In this document: positions 36,991-47,979 of the stretch, piece after piece
Numbering within the stretch: the first letter of the stretch is position 1
Layout of the letters: each line of letters begins with the position of its first letter
Assembly: GCF_037126465.1 (NCBI RefSeq)
Contig: NC_088202.1
Coordinates: forward strand, 98,301,962-98,365,961
Direction of reading: 5' to 3'
DNA length: 64,000 nucleotides
From: Ornithodoros turicata
Taxonomy: Eukaryota; Arthropoda; Arachnida; Ixodida; Argasidae
Notes under the pieces: model-generated
Told to the model about the DNA's origin: nothing
What the model saw: the letters and a program-made list of their open reading frames with translations, nothing else
Databases searched by the model: none
Translations under genes and position numbers: made by a program

Positions 36991-37118
36991 CCAGGGAAGG
37001 CAGCGCTAACGACGACGTTTATGCCAGGTGAGTGTGGGGACGAAGATCGGTAAAGCCAAAGATTCTTCCACCTCTTCAGACTGAGCCACGTGGGCTTTGC
37101 CGGAACGTTCCGTCAGCC

Positions 37119-38340
37119 ATGACGGAAGGCATGGAAGCGTTCGTTCACCTGGATGAGGAAGGCAAAGCTACGCGTACAAGAACGCATTGGACAACGTCTC
37201 TCGCTTGACAATTCAAGTTTAGGAACTCTATCAACGTTTGACTTCGTTGGAACAGTCACACATCAGAGAGCCTAGGCAACAGTCTGTGTCTTCCACTCAA
37301 ACTCAAGATGATGCGAACAGAGAGGACGTCACTCATGCAACGGAATCCCTTATTTCTTCACTCCTGAGTACTTTGATCGGGAGGACTGACCACCTGGAGC
37401 AGCAAGTATCCCGCGATAGCACCCCCTGCGGCACCGATGAGGAGTCGGAGCCAAAGAAGAAACCTGCCCGAAAGCAGAAAGGGAAGGCAAAGACGACCTG
37501 CCCGATGAAGTTGCAGAACGAGGGAGTGATTAAGGATCAGCGTCTAACGACAGCAGCGGTGAGCGCTGCGCGGACACTGACCAAAAATATCGTCGGCTGG
37601 TTCCATCAAGTGGATTTTTGGATGAAGATTTACCAAATCCCTGATGAAACAGCTGTTCCCCTGCTTATTTCGAAATTCCCCGCAAAGGATTTACGTGGAT
37701 GTGCTACGAGCTTTTGAGAAAGAAGGTCCAGACTTGGGATGACATGAAGCGTCTTTTCCGTCGTCGACATCACTTGGACAGCCCAGTAGAAAACCGGCAG
37801 AAGATTTTCGCAAGCTGTCAGAGGCTTTGTGAATCCTGCACGGAGTACGCAGTTGAGAAGCTTCAGCTCTTAGAGGAGTGCTCGTTTGACGGCACAGAGG
37901 AAGAAAAATGCACCCTAATTCTTTCCTCACTGGCAAGTCAACCCAAGCGCCATTACTTCGATAAGACCTTCAAGTCGCTGGACAGGATGATGGCATCTTT
38001 CCTGAAGTATGACCGGAATTTCGCACCCTCGGAGAAGCCGAAAGAGAAGGTTCTGCGAGTGGAAACTCTAGACATGGGTAGGACAATTCATCAGGACGAA
38101 GCACGCAAGCCTACGCACTCTGCGAAAGGGAACGAAAGTCCGAAAGCATCGAACGGACCACAAGCCTCTAAGGCTAGGACTTTCGTCAGACCTGATACCG
38201 CACGTTCGGACCGGTCACAAAAGGAAGATGTGGAAAGGTTATGCCTGTACTGCAAGAAGGTGGGTCCTTTTGTCACCGAGCCCTTGTCTCAAGAGTACCC
38301 CCCCCCCCCCTGGAGTGGCAGCGCCAGTTCTCACAAGTAG
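37119..38340 (+). pseudogene. Gypsy gag, frameshifted
   Basis: Gag forms the retrotransposon particle and packages its RNA. ATG 37119 opens a short frame (MTEGMEAFVHLDEEGK) that stops near 37209. The main body then continues in frames starting 37238 and 37699. It shows a Lys-rich linker, a capsid-like region (IVGWFHQVDFWMKIYQIPDE; LLISKFPAKDLRG; TWDDMKRLFRRRHHLD) and, at 38243-38290, a damaged zinc knuckle. CLYC is present, but the His and last Cys of the CCHC pattern are lost beside a frame change. A run of 13 C at 38298-38310 shifts the frame again before protease. It is dead. Confidence 0.85.
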
Positions 38341-38419
38341 CAAGTGGTACTGTAGCGGGAAACGACCATGTGAAACCTCTACCACCTGCAGAGAGGTATC
38401 GGAAGTCCAGCGCATAATG

Positions 38420-41400
38420 TGCTCCGAATCTGCGGGTCTGAAACGTATCCCAGTACGACTGGGTGGATACAGCTTTCCAGCTCTTCTGGACTCTGGATGG
38501 TCTCGCTGTTTGATCAGCGACAGGGTTCTACGGAGTCTAGCCCTGGACATGTCACCCACCACAGCTCACCTGGTAGCGGCCAATAGACGCTCTAATGTAT
38601 GGCTTGGGCGTTCTCGGAGAAACGAAGTGTGAAGTCGACGCCGACGGTGAAACGTTCACGCTGGTCTTCATTGTGGTTTCGAGGCTGGAAGACGACATCC
38701 TACTGGGAGTCGACTTTCTGCGGCTGTCCAAAGCAGTTATCAACTGGGCCACGAACTCTTTGGGAGTTTTCGGCGAGCCGACCCTGAAGGTGTACTCAGT
38801 TTCGCAGCAAATCGTGCCTCCCTTGACGAGAAAGTACATACTGGTACGCTCCGACTTTCCTTCAGCGACTGGTGATCTCTACGAAATCAGCGGAACCGGA
38901 GCAGCCCTTCATCGTCAACTATTAAGTGTACAGCAGGGTATCACAGAGAAAGATACGTTCCAGGTACTGATGATGAACACGTCTTTGCGTCCAGCAGTAC
39001 TGATGGAAGATACAACTGTTGGCGTGGCGGTGAAGGTGACAGCTCTGGAAGAAGTTCCCCTTACTGAAGAAGACATGCAGGTCGTGCATAAAATTGCATG
39101 CTCTACACTGGGTGAAGACAGAGAGGACCCTTCGATTGTCCGCTCGCGCACGAACGAAGTTGACGTAAGGGGCGCATGTTCAACATCGGCATATCGCCGT
39201 CGCCGCAGGAGGAAGAAACCGTGAGGGCCTTAGTCTCTCGTAACCAAGGAAACTTTGCCAAGCATTCTATGGAATTGGGGTGCTGCGACCTACACCACCA
39301 CTCCATAAACACTGGGAACTCTGCTCCTATTTCCCAAAGACCGCGGCGGTTGTCGCCGGCACAGCGGGATTTGGCCATGGCTATGGTGACAGACCTTATG
39401 AAGGCAAATATCATTAAGCCATCCCGTAGCCCATGGGCGTCACCCTTGGTATTGGTGAAGAAGAAAGACGGCTCCACAAGAATGTGTGTGGATTATAGAA
39501 TTTTGAACTCTGTGACAGAGAACGACGTCTATCCCCCCCCCCCACACACACACACATTGACGATGCCCTTGCAGCTCTTAGTGGAAGCAAGTACTTTTCC
39601 ATGCTCGATCTTCTCTCGGGATTCCACCCAGTCAAGATGAATCCAGAAGACACCGCGAAGACTGCTTTCATTACGCAGTGCGGCCTCTACGAATACCTCA
39701 GAATGCCATTCGGGTTAAAAGGAGCTCCTGCGACATGTCAGCGCGTCGTTGACAATATCATCGCCGGCATCAAGTATAAGAGCGCCCTCGTATACGTGGA
39801 TAACTGCGTGGTATACAGCAAAACCTTCGGAGACCATGTATCCGACCTGCAAGACGTTTTCACACGGTTCGCTGAAGCCAACCTGAAGTTCAAAACCAAG
39901 AAGTGCTTCCTCTTTTGCGGTGCCGTTGCTTACCTGGGCCATATCGTTAGCGACGAAGGTATATCCCCTGATCCGGAGAAGATGGCAGCAGTCTCAAAGT
40001 TCCCGACTCCGCAAAACCTGACCGAGCTTCAGTCGTTCTTCGGACTGACTTCACACTTCCGAAAGTTCATCCCCAACCACAGTATGATAGCCGCACCTCT
40101 CCGCAAGTTACTAAAAAAGGATATGCCATTCCAGCGGAATCAGGAGCAAGAGGAAGCATTTCACGCTTCAAAGGCAGTGTTGCGTGAGCCGCCTGTGCTG
40201 AAGCACTTCTCTGATGATGGAAAATATGCCGTGCAAGTACACACGGATGCCTCGCGACTTGGACTTGGAGCAATCATAGTGTACCTCAGTCGCTCTCTTC
40301 AGCCGGCGGAGGAGAATTACACATCCACTGCGTTGGAAGCCCTAGCAGTCAAGTGGGCACTGGAACAGCTGCGACCGTACCTAATGGGGAGGAAATTTCA
40401 AGTCGTGACAGATCACCATGCGCTGTGTTGGGCTCTACGTTACAAAGAAGGCAATCAAAGATTGTTGCGCTGGTCCTTGATTCTCCTGGAGTTCGACTTT
40501 GAAGTGGTCTTCAAGTCTGGAGGGACACACACATGTCCGGACTGCCTTTCGAGGATTTCACCTCCACAGAGTGATCCAGTTGAAACTGTACTAGCAGTCT
40601 CCTGCCAGACTCTTCAGGTGAACCCGGTCAATATATCTGCAGAGCAGCAAAACGATCGATTTTGCAAGCAAATTACGGATATTCTGGAAATGAGATCGGG
40701 AACCAAAAAGCAGCAAAAGAGGACAGGAAATCGCTTCGTTATCTTCGACGGGGTTAGTACAAGAAAGAGTGCATGGTCACGCAACCACGTTTCCTTCTGT
40801 GACTGCCCGAAACGCAACAGCTCAGGGTTCTCGAGGAGTACGAAGGAAAGTTTGGCGGCCACATGGGTGCACGCGGAACATTCGAAGGAATTCACGAACG
40901 GCACTTTTGGCCGAATATGTATCGCCACGTCAAACGCTATGTCAAGGGATGTGACCTCTGTCAGCAGATGAAGTCCGCGAGAGCTCCCTATGGGTTGTTG
41001 CAGCCGGTGCAAGCTGAAGCAGCGTTTCACACGGTGGGTATCGACATCATCGGACCGTTCCCTTTTTCACGGAGATACAAGTATGTGATCGTAGTATCGA
41101 CTACCTCACAACGTACGTCTAGGCTAAGCCTGTCATCCACATACAAGCCTCAACGATTCAGGCTTTCATTGGGTCCAGGCTACCAGGACACCACCAGGTA
41201 CTCTCCGTTTTACTTACTCCGGTGTACGGGCGGGATGCCGTTCTGCCTCTCGACGTAGTGTACAACCGAAGACAGTTGGCCGAACTGCATGACATGATGC
41301 GTCTAATTTTGCTGCGCAGGTTCGCGAAAACCTTGGAAAAGCGCGTCAGCTTGCAGGGAAGCACATAAAACTAGCGCAAGAAAAACAGAAGCGCCCTTTC

Positions 41401-41672
41401 GACAAATGTCGGATCGACATATATTTTGAGAAGGATTCACTCATGCTACTCAAGACACCACCAGTTGGTGTGAAGAAGAGAAGTGTCTGCGAGGGTCCGC
41501 ACAGGATTGTGACGAAGCTTTCGCCTGTGAACTACGAAATCGGCAGCACTACGTGTTCGGCTACTACGGCAACTCGGCACTACGAGTTCGGCAGCAACGG
41601 AGGCGAGAGATTGTGCATGTGGATAAGCTGAAGCCTTACATTCAGCCTTTAGCTCAGCTACCGCAGACGTAA
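38420..41672 (+). pseudogene. Gypsy pol (protease, RT, RNase H, integrase), multiply broken
   Basis: Pol copies the RNA into DNA and inserts it. Protease: ALLDSGWSRCLIS carries the D-S-G active site (about 38480), continued after a frame change by DDILLGVDFL. Reverse transcriptase runs from about 39180 (SPWASPLVLVKKKDGS, RMCVDYRILN). It is shifted by an 11-C run at 39533-39543 and resumes at 39601 (LDLLSGFHPVKM). The catalytic Y-x-D-D box reads YVDN, so one metal-binding Asp is gone. RNase H shows VHTDASRLGLGAI, with a short deletion after it, and TALEALAVKWALEQL. Integrase keeps the HHCC zinc finger (GIHERHFWPNMY, KGCDLCQQM) and GIDIIGPFP with the first catalytic Asp. It then lacks most of the core before a C-terminal end with VDKLKPYIQP and a stop at 41670-41672. 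It is inactive. Confidence 0.9.
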
Positions 41673-42033
41673 TTCTGTGCTTCAACTGTGTGGGGGTACT
41701 GCAGTTTGAGAGTTCTGAGCAGAACCTACTGGGACAGTTTTTAAAGGGACCGAAAAGTGAATATAAACCTATCGAAACTTTATGTTCAGTGAAAAGCTTG
41801 AACCTTCTAAAGTTCAAATGTCAAAGAACTCCGCTGAAATCGCTGTAGTTTTTTTTAAATCGAATTTTCGATGATTGCATGTCTAGGTACCTAGTAGGAA
41901 ACCGGCAGTCTCTCAACAATGGCATAACACCGCGCCATCTGTCGAGGATGCATGTAATACGCGCGCTTCCACTCGCTAATCCGGTGAAAACGAAAGTGGC
42001 TGTGAGCGTCTGCAACCACTTCCTACGTCGAAA

Positions 42034-42726
42034 ATGTCGAGTCTCCCGAACCTGAGTGCGCTAGAACTCCGCATTCTAGAACTATCGCGTGCACAGAACT
42101 TCTGTTCGTACGATAGCATGCCGGAAAGTGTGTACGTCGCAGCAGAAGATTCATCATCCTCAGATATATCGGAGTCACCGCCGTCCTCACCAGGATCTGA
42201 TCGTGCCGGGAACGCGGACTGGTTAGTGAAATTTATATGTATTAGGGAGAAGCACTTGTTTAAGGTGAAACAAGCGCTGTTTTTTCGTTGTGCAGGTGTT
42301 CTTGCGGGAAGTGCAAACCGATGGATACCGCTGACGAGTGTTTGTGCTGCCGGGAGGTAGAGAACGTCTGTAAAAAGCAGACGGTCAACTGCATTACAGA
42401 CAACGAATATTTCGAGATACTCTGCCTCGACACCGAAGTTCTGCGAGTGTCTTTTACGTACATCCGAGATACTGAAGAGTATGGCAACATACGTGACATC
42501 GCCGTGAACAAGTGAGTGTTTACGCGCTACTTAAACGGCAAACTGAATGGAAAAACCTTATTTCTGCAGGAAATTCCGTTATATCGCCTATCGGCAATTC
42601 ACAAGGTGGATATGGGGTGGTCTGGGAAAGCACCATAGGAAGATTCTTCCTGCCTGCGTGGTGCATGCCATTAGGGATGCTTTTCCATCAGATGTGTATA
42701 AGGGCTTTGAACCTGCACACTTGTAA
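42034..42726 (+). CDS. P2X7 receptor C-terminal 'ballast'-like cysteine-rich protein, 3 exons, 186 aa
   Basis: Predicted exons are 42034-42221, 42296-42511 and 42570-42726. All introns are GT-AG (TG|gttagt...gtgcag|G; AA|gtgagt...ctgcag|G), the phases agree and there is no internal stop. Residues 1-62 are Ser-rich and probably disordered. From W63 comes the Cys cluster CSCGKC...ECLCCRE...NCIT, which in P2X7 binds zinc. The middle reads FEILCLDTEVLRVSF, and the end carries the most conserved block, YRQFTRWIWGGLG...ILPACVVHAIRDAFPS...GFEP. In vertebrate P2X7 this domain is the large cytoplasmic tail of the ATP-gated channel. Here there are no transmembrane segments and no channel part. It is transcribed inward from the left end of the transposon. 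Its role is unknown; it may bind nucleic acid, nucleotide or the partner transposase. A polyadenylation signal lies at 42893. Confidence 0.85.
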
Positions 42727-42892
42727 AAATGTATATTGATGCCTGCAAATTTTCATTTCTAGCTTGCTGCGAATTTTTTCATTGCTTTTTCCTTTCAGAT
42801 AGTCCCACAATATTGTAATTATTATGTTTGTGCATGGATGCCTGGGAGCATATCTATTTGTACATACTCATGTCTTGTATATATGGAGAGTA

Positions 42893-42898
42893 AATAAA
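42893..42898 (+). terminator. Polyadenylation signal of the ballast-like gene
   Basis: AATAAA lies 167 bases after the stop codon at 42724-42726, followed by a T-rich stretch. Confidence 0.65.
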
Positions 42899-43499
42899 AT
42901 AATTTTTGTCATTGTACTTCACCTGAACTGTGTTTATAATTTTTTATACACTAGAGATTGACCAGGTTTGCAAATGCTAATTAACGGTTGAAAACACTTA
43001 ACTTGATTTCACTGAAAGGAGCAGTTGTAACTGATCTATTATCATATGACCAACTAACATTTGTAAAGAAAGTCCTTAGTGCTGACTTAAATGGTACAGC
43101 ACCTCTTCATCTCAGTTCACAGTTAACCATGCAGCGTCGGTGTGGGCAAGAGTACTCCAAAATGGCTACATAATTTATTATGCAATAACAGGCTCACACT
43201 ACCTTTGCAATGCTATTTTTTTAAGATGAAATACACTGACACTTTTCTGCACACAGTATTCGATTCGCCACCATTCGACAACAAAACTACTGTGAACAGT
43301 CTCTGTGAATGAGAATGACTGTACCCACGTATTCTTTTTTTCATATAAGTTCTCGGTGACTGTGACCGAGATACTTTTGTAAAGAAATTTTGACAGTCCT
43401 CCAAATAGAAACTGGCTTCAGTGTACGCAACAGACTTCGCGGAACAATTAATTGAAATATAATAAAACAGCCGAAACAACATTTTTTCACAACTCTGTA

Positions 43500-45315
43500 T
43501 TTTTCTTTTTTAATGTCCAGCAATTTAGGAGATAGAGTAGGACTTTCTGCTCTCTGATGTTTTCATGTACTTCATAGAGCTGTAAAACCTGGAAAAAAAA
43601 TAGGTAAGATACAGAATGGAAGTATAGACAGTTTTGCCTTTCACTTTTGAGCTTAACAAGAAAGTTACATTTTACCATATATGTGCTTTTGTATTCTCCT
43701 AAGGGTACAGGAATAATAATGGAGCACATAGATGAAGCTGAGAGCTGTTCTTCGAGAGTGTGCTAATTGTGACAAAAGAAATATACGATGAAAGTTGTAC
43801 AGAAACAGCAAATGTCTGCTGACAAAAGTTTTAGAAATCTGGATATTACTACCTCATGTAGTTTCCGTCCAAAAGTAGGACTACTCGACATTCTTCAGTC
43901 GCAGCACGGTGCAGAGGTGGAAGTTGTGGCTAGAAAAAGATTTGGCATGTTCACAAGGTCATTAGTGCACACCAACATACATGACAACATAGGCAACATG
44001 ATGGCTGCAAACTCACAATTATTCAACAGCACAAGAAACGGAAAGCATGAGTAAAAAAAGATAGCGTCCATGCAGCACGTGTAGAACCACATAATCTCAG
44101 GGAAGGTAGAATCGGGAGAGCGATAAATGACTTGCGTCCGAAATTGGGTAACTTGGCATAGTTAGGACCAAGGATATGGGCTGCTCCAATACACACTCTG
44201 TTTCTATAGTACCCTTTCAATTGTCTCGCATGTATTTTTCTGTTGCATCGAGCGAAAGAGCATCAAGGTACCTAGATTCACTCTACATTCAGAATTGCAA
44301 TAAATATTATGGGGCTCTACCCCATCTCTTGAGGTAATGTGCTGAAATGGAGTAATGGGTTGCCTCAGAGCGATGACGGAAATCCTATGGCGTCCAAAAG
44401 CATTAGAAGTGCTTTGACAATTTGTGTGGGGCCAGTGAATAGTACTGCAAGGCATATTTCCTTAAGCTTGACGTGCAGAAGCTGCATACGTGTATCAGTG
44501 CATAATTGATGTTAAGATACAGAAACTATAAAGCTACGACCTTAGGGTGTTTGTATGTCAAATGAAGTCCATTGGTAGCAGCCCAAAATTCACATATGAG
44601 GTCCTTACCAACAATATGCATATTAGAAGTGTCCTTGTTTAAGAAAAAGGGTTCTGCTGCAATTGTCCCCCTCTGTGCCCTGGACTACGCCATTCTCTTC
44701 ATGATCCGTGGTTAGGGTCCTGTTATGCACCTGTGCGAAGACTTGCAACTGAAACACAAGGAAAAAAAAGAGAAAAAATACTGGAATTACAATGTGAAAG
44801 CATGATATAAAGAAGAGTGCAGCTAGAGCCACATAGCGCGGACAATGACAGTGATATTGTAACATGCTGTGGTACGTAAGTGGTTGCAAAGTTTTCCATT
44901 AGTCTTGCCATGGTCACTTGACAGTTGGTTAAAAGTAGAAAAGCTTTTGATGCATAACACCAATCTCCTTTTTCATTCTCCCAAGGAACCTACCTCCCCT
45001 CACTGTACAAAGAGTTGCGTGGCATGATGATGCCACAGACGGACACTTACAAAACATATGAGCAAATCTGTCTGTGCAGTCCTGTACTTCTCATACTATA
45101 GAGTACAACGAAGTCAAGACAATAAGTCACATTGCAGTATAGTTAACTTCAATGAACAAAAACCTCAGATAAGGAGTCGCAACACTTTATATGAGTAAAA
45201 AGTTCTGCTGGCCACCTTATCATCACTGGCGTCACGTAACAGTATTTACATATTCATGGATCAGGAAGCATTAGGTGCACCTTCATGCACTTTGTGAGTA
45301 TGGAGATGGGACGTA
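43500..45315. other. Central transposon spacer with possible extra minus-strand exons
   Basis: On the minus strand two short open segments follow good acceptors: after tttttttccag at 43592 (VLQLYEVHENIREQKVLLYL) and after ctgtgtttcag at about 44750 (LQVFAQVHNRTLTTDHEENG). A Met-led segment lies at 44911 (MARLMENFATTY). I cannot join them with confidence or name a family. A dispersed repeat related to that at 34016-34190 lies at 44310-44440. Confidence 0.3.
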
Positions 45316-46448
45316 CACAGTAAATTCAAAAACACCCTTTTGGGTATAAACCGCTTACACCTTTTTGTCCTATGGCTGGCACCCTTTTTTACACCGCATC
45401 AACTGTAACACCCTTTCAAAAAGGTGTATTGTGCAAAAAACACCTGTTTAAACACCCTTTTAGGAGGGTGTTAAACACTCTTACACTCTTTCACTCTTTA
45501 CTCTTACTCGTCACTTAACTCGTCACTCTTACACTCTTTCGAAAGGGTGTAAGCTCCCGCGGCAGCATGCCAAGCCATGCGGTCCGACGTTTTTGCTTGT
45601 ATGGCAACAACCACCCTAGCGACGGCACAGTTCCAGCCGTGGTTCCACACAGAACCTAAACTGGAGCGCAGCGCGTCACTGGCGACCCTCATCGTCCTAG
45701 CAACACTGTGAGTGAGCAAAAAAAAAAAGAACAATTCAAATAAAATGAAAACAAAACAGTTGGACATATGTAAGGGAAGAGGTGAAGATCGCAACATCGT
45801 AACGCCGTCCGTGCTCGTGAAATGAGCGGCGTTACGATGCTGCCATCTTCAGACAATGCCTGTAATGAGCCCGAGCACTCTCGGTAGCCTAAATTGGCGT
45901 ACCAGATTGATCATATACTGAAATGCAGTTCGTTGGAGTATATTCGCTAAGCTTAGTGCGATAAAACTCGGCTGTAACGGTGACGAACACGTGTCTTTGC
46001 AATTAACACGTACGCCTGTAAGGAGTCAAGATATCAGCGAGCTTCCTGACATCCCTCCCTGTCAAATATTGTGTTTTCAACTCAAGCTATCGTCTATAAT
46101 GTGATTACCTAGTGAGCGGAGCTGTCAAGCCAATGTAATTTTTCTCTCACGAATGAAAACACCGTTTTCAACACCAGTGTATAGAAAGGGTGTATATAAC
46201 GTAAACACCTTTTTCGACACCAGTGTTACTTGAAGGGTGTAAAGACAGGTGTAAACGCCCTTTTAAGAACACCCTTTTAAGAACACCCTTTTTGATACAG
46301 CACTTGGTGTAATAAAGAGTGTATTTTCTCATACACCTTTTTTAGCACCCTTTTTGCGGCCTTTGGTTATCTTTGTGGAATTAAAAAAGGTGTATTTGCT
46401 TAAAAACACCTTTTTTTACCCAGAAAGGGTGTTTTTGAATTTACTGTG
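45316..46448. mobile_element. TA-flanked non-autonomous element built of ACACCCTTT motifs
   Basis: TA at 45314-45315 and 46449-46450 flank CACAGTAAATTCAAAAACAC and its complement. Both ends and much of the interior repeat ACACCCTTTT or AAAGGGTGT in either orientation (45340-45550, 46160-46440), so the element folds on itself. The middle is unrelated and non-coding. Confidence 0.85.
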
Positions 46449-46776
46449 TAGGTTGTGGAACACACTCTCATGGAGAAAGGATTAAGATTTCAAAGAAAAG
46501 CAAGTAAAACAATATCAAAGAAGTCTGACATTCTATAACAGGCAAATAAACAGAAAGCAAGAAAAAGCGCATGCACTGCAAATTCAGGGAACAATCAGGT
46601 TGAACCCTAACATATCAGGCTCCAGTTATTGCGTGCACCTGGAGGATGGCACCTACATTCTGGGCTACAGGCTCATATTCTGGGCTATAGGTTTTCAACA
46701 TGCCACTTGATTATTATGCCACAAATTCAAAAAGAACTGTTACATAATCCGGTGAAGGCAGATCATGTCTATTTAA

Positions 46777-47780
46777 AGGGGCACTAAAATGCAAAAAGAA
46801 CTGTTTACATGAAAGTACGTGTTCGGATTATGGTATAATACAATCGAAATTAGCTCACAAAGCACCACCATTTGAAGAAAAACGCAATGTAAACAGTCTT
46901 TGGCAGCAATGAGCACGATTGAAGAGGGGCAGCAACGATTGGCAGCATCCAATGAGACAGTAGGAGAAGCCTTTCGTGTTTCTGTGGATTTGGAATGGGG
47001 CTGGCCGTAGTACGTACACCATATATGTGCGACATGATGTGTGTTGGTCACATCACTTTTTCAATACAGATTTACTGAATCGTTGCCCACAACAGTTATC
47101 ACAAATGTTCCACTGACAACAATTATATTCACGTCCTTCGCACTATTGTTTTTCACAGTTACTGCTCTATAGCATAGCATGTGCGGCAGACATTCACTGC
47201 ATTCGTGCCGAAGCAAGGAGCCTGTATAGTTCTGACTGCATCTTTGTAATGGAATCAATGTACATATTGAGTTACGATATCATGTGGAAAGTTAGCATGT
47301 TAGCAGTTACGATGTCAAAGTCTGCCTGGGGCACGATAAAGCTGAAGACCCCCCCCCCCCCCCCCAGTACTTAACCCAGCGTGCCCTTCCGAGGTGAAGA
47401 CCGGTGAAAAAGCAGTTGACAGAGACAAACCGTTTCCGGTGCCAATTTATCTGTGTGAATTGCAGTAGTTGGTCACATGACTCCAGTGTGCTACAAAGAG
47501 AACAAAGTGGTGCTTTTTTATAACACAGTCCTTTCCTATTATTCTTTCAGTAGCTTATAGGAGCCACTGGAGCCAACTGACTTAGGTGCGGGTGCCAAAT
47601 ATGCCCGCTGTTGATTTATTGTGCACCGTGCTGTCCAGATGTACCATCCTGTGACGCCTTAGGGAAGGTACCCAGGGCTGCTGCCCCTCTACCCCCCCCC
47701 CGCCCCCCCCCCCATGAAACGGCTCTGACTGCATGTAACGCAATGTAAAGTTAACTTGTTTTTTGCATTTTAGTGCTCCT
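46777..47780. mobile_element. TTAA-flanked non-autonomous element inside the larger transposon
   Basis: TTAA at 46773-46776 and 47781-47784 flank AGGGGCACTAAAATGCAAAA and its complement TTTTGCATTTTAGTGCTCCT. The length is 1,004 bp. Same subfamily as 13459-14457. It has no transposase. It holds C runs at 47349-47365 and 47691-47713. Confidence 0.85.
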
Positions 47781-47979
47781 TTAACACCCTATCCAAAGTA
47801 ATTGGTACTTCCCTTCATTCATCTTTGGAGGCTTTGACGGAGTTTTGGTAGAGCGGGCTATCCAAAGCAGCTCTCAGGTCAGGACTGCAGTTGCAGGTGG
47901 CCTCATGAGAGCTATAGTGCAAGGTGAAGGCAACAGTGCTCAACAGGAAGTTATGCAAGGAGGGTAAAGCAACATTACA

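Noticed and set aside
42034..42726. A complete P2X receptor gene
   Set aside because: There are no transmembrane helices or extracellular cysteine-rich loop up- or downstream; only the C-terminal domain is present.
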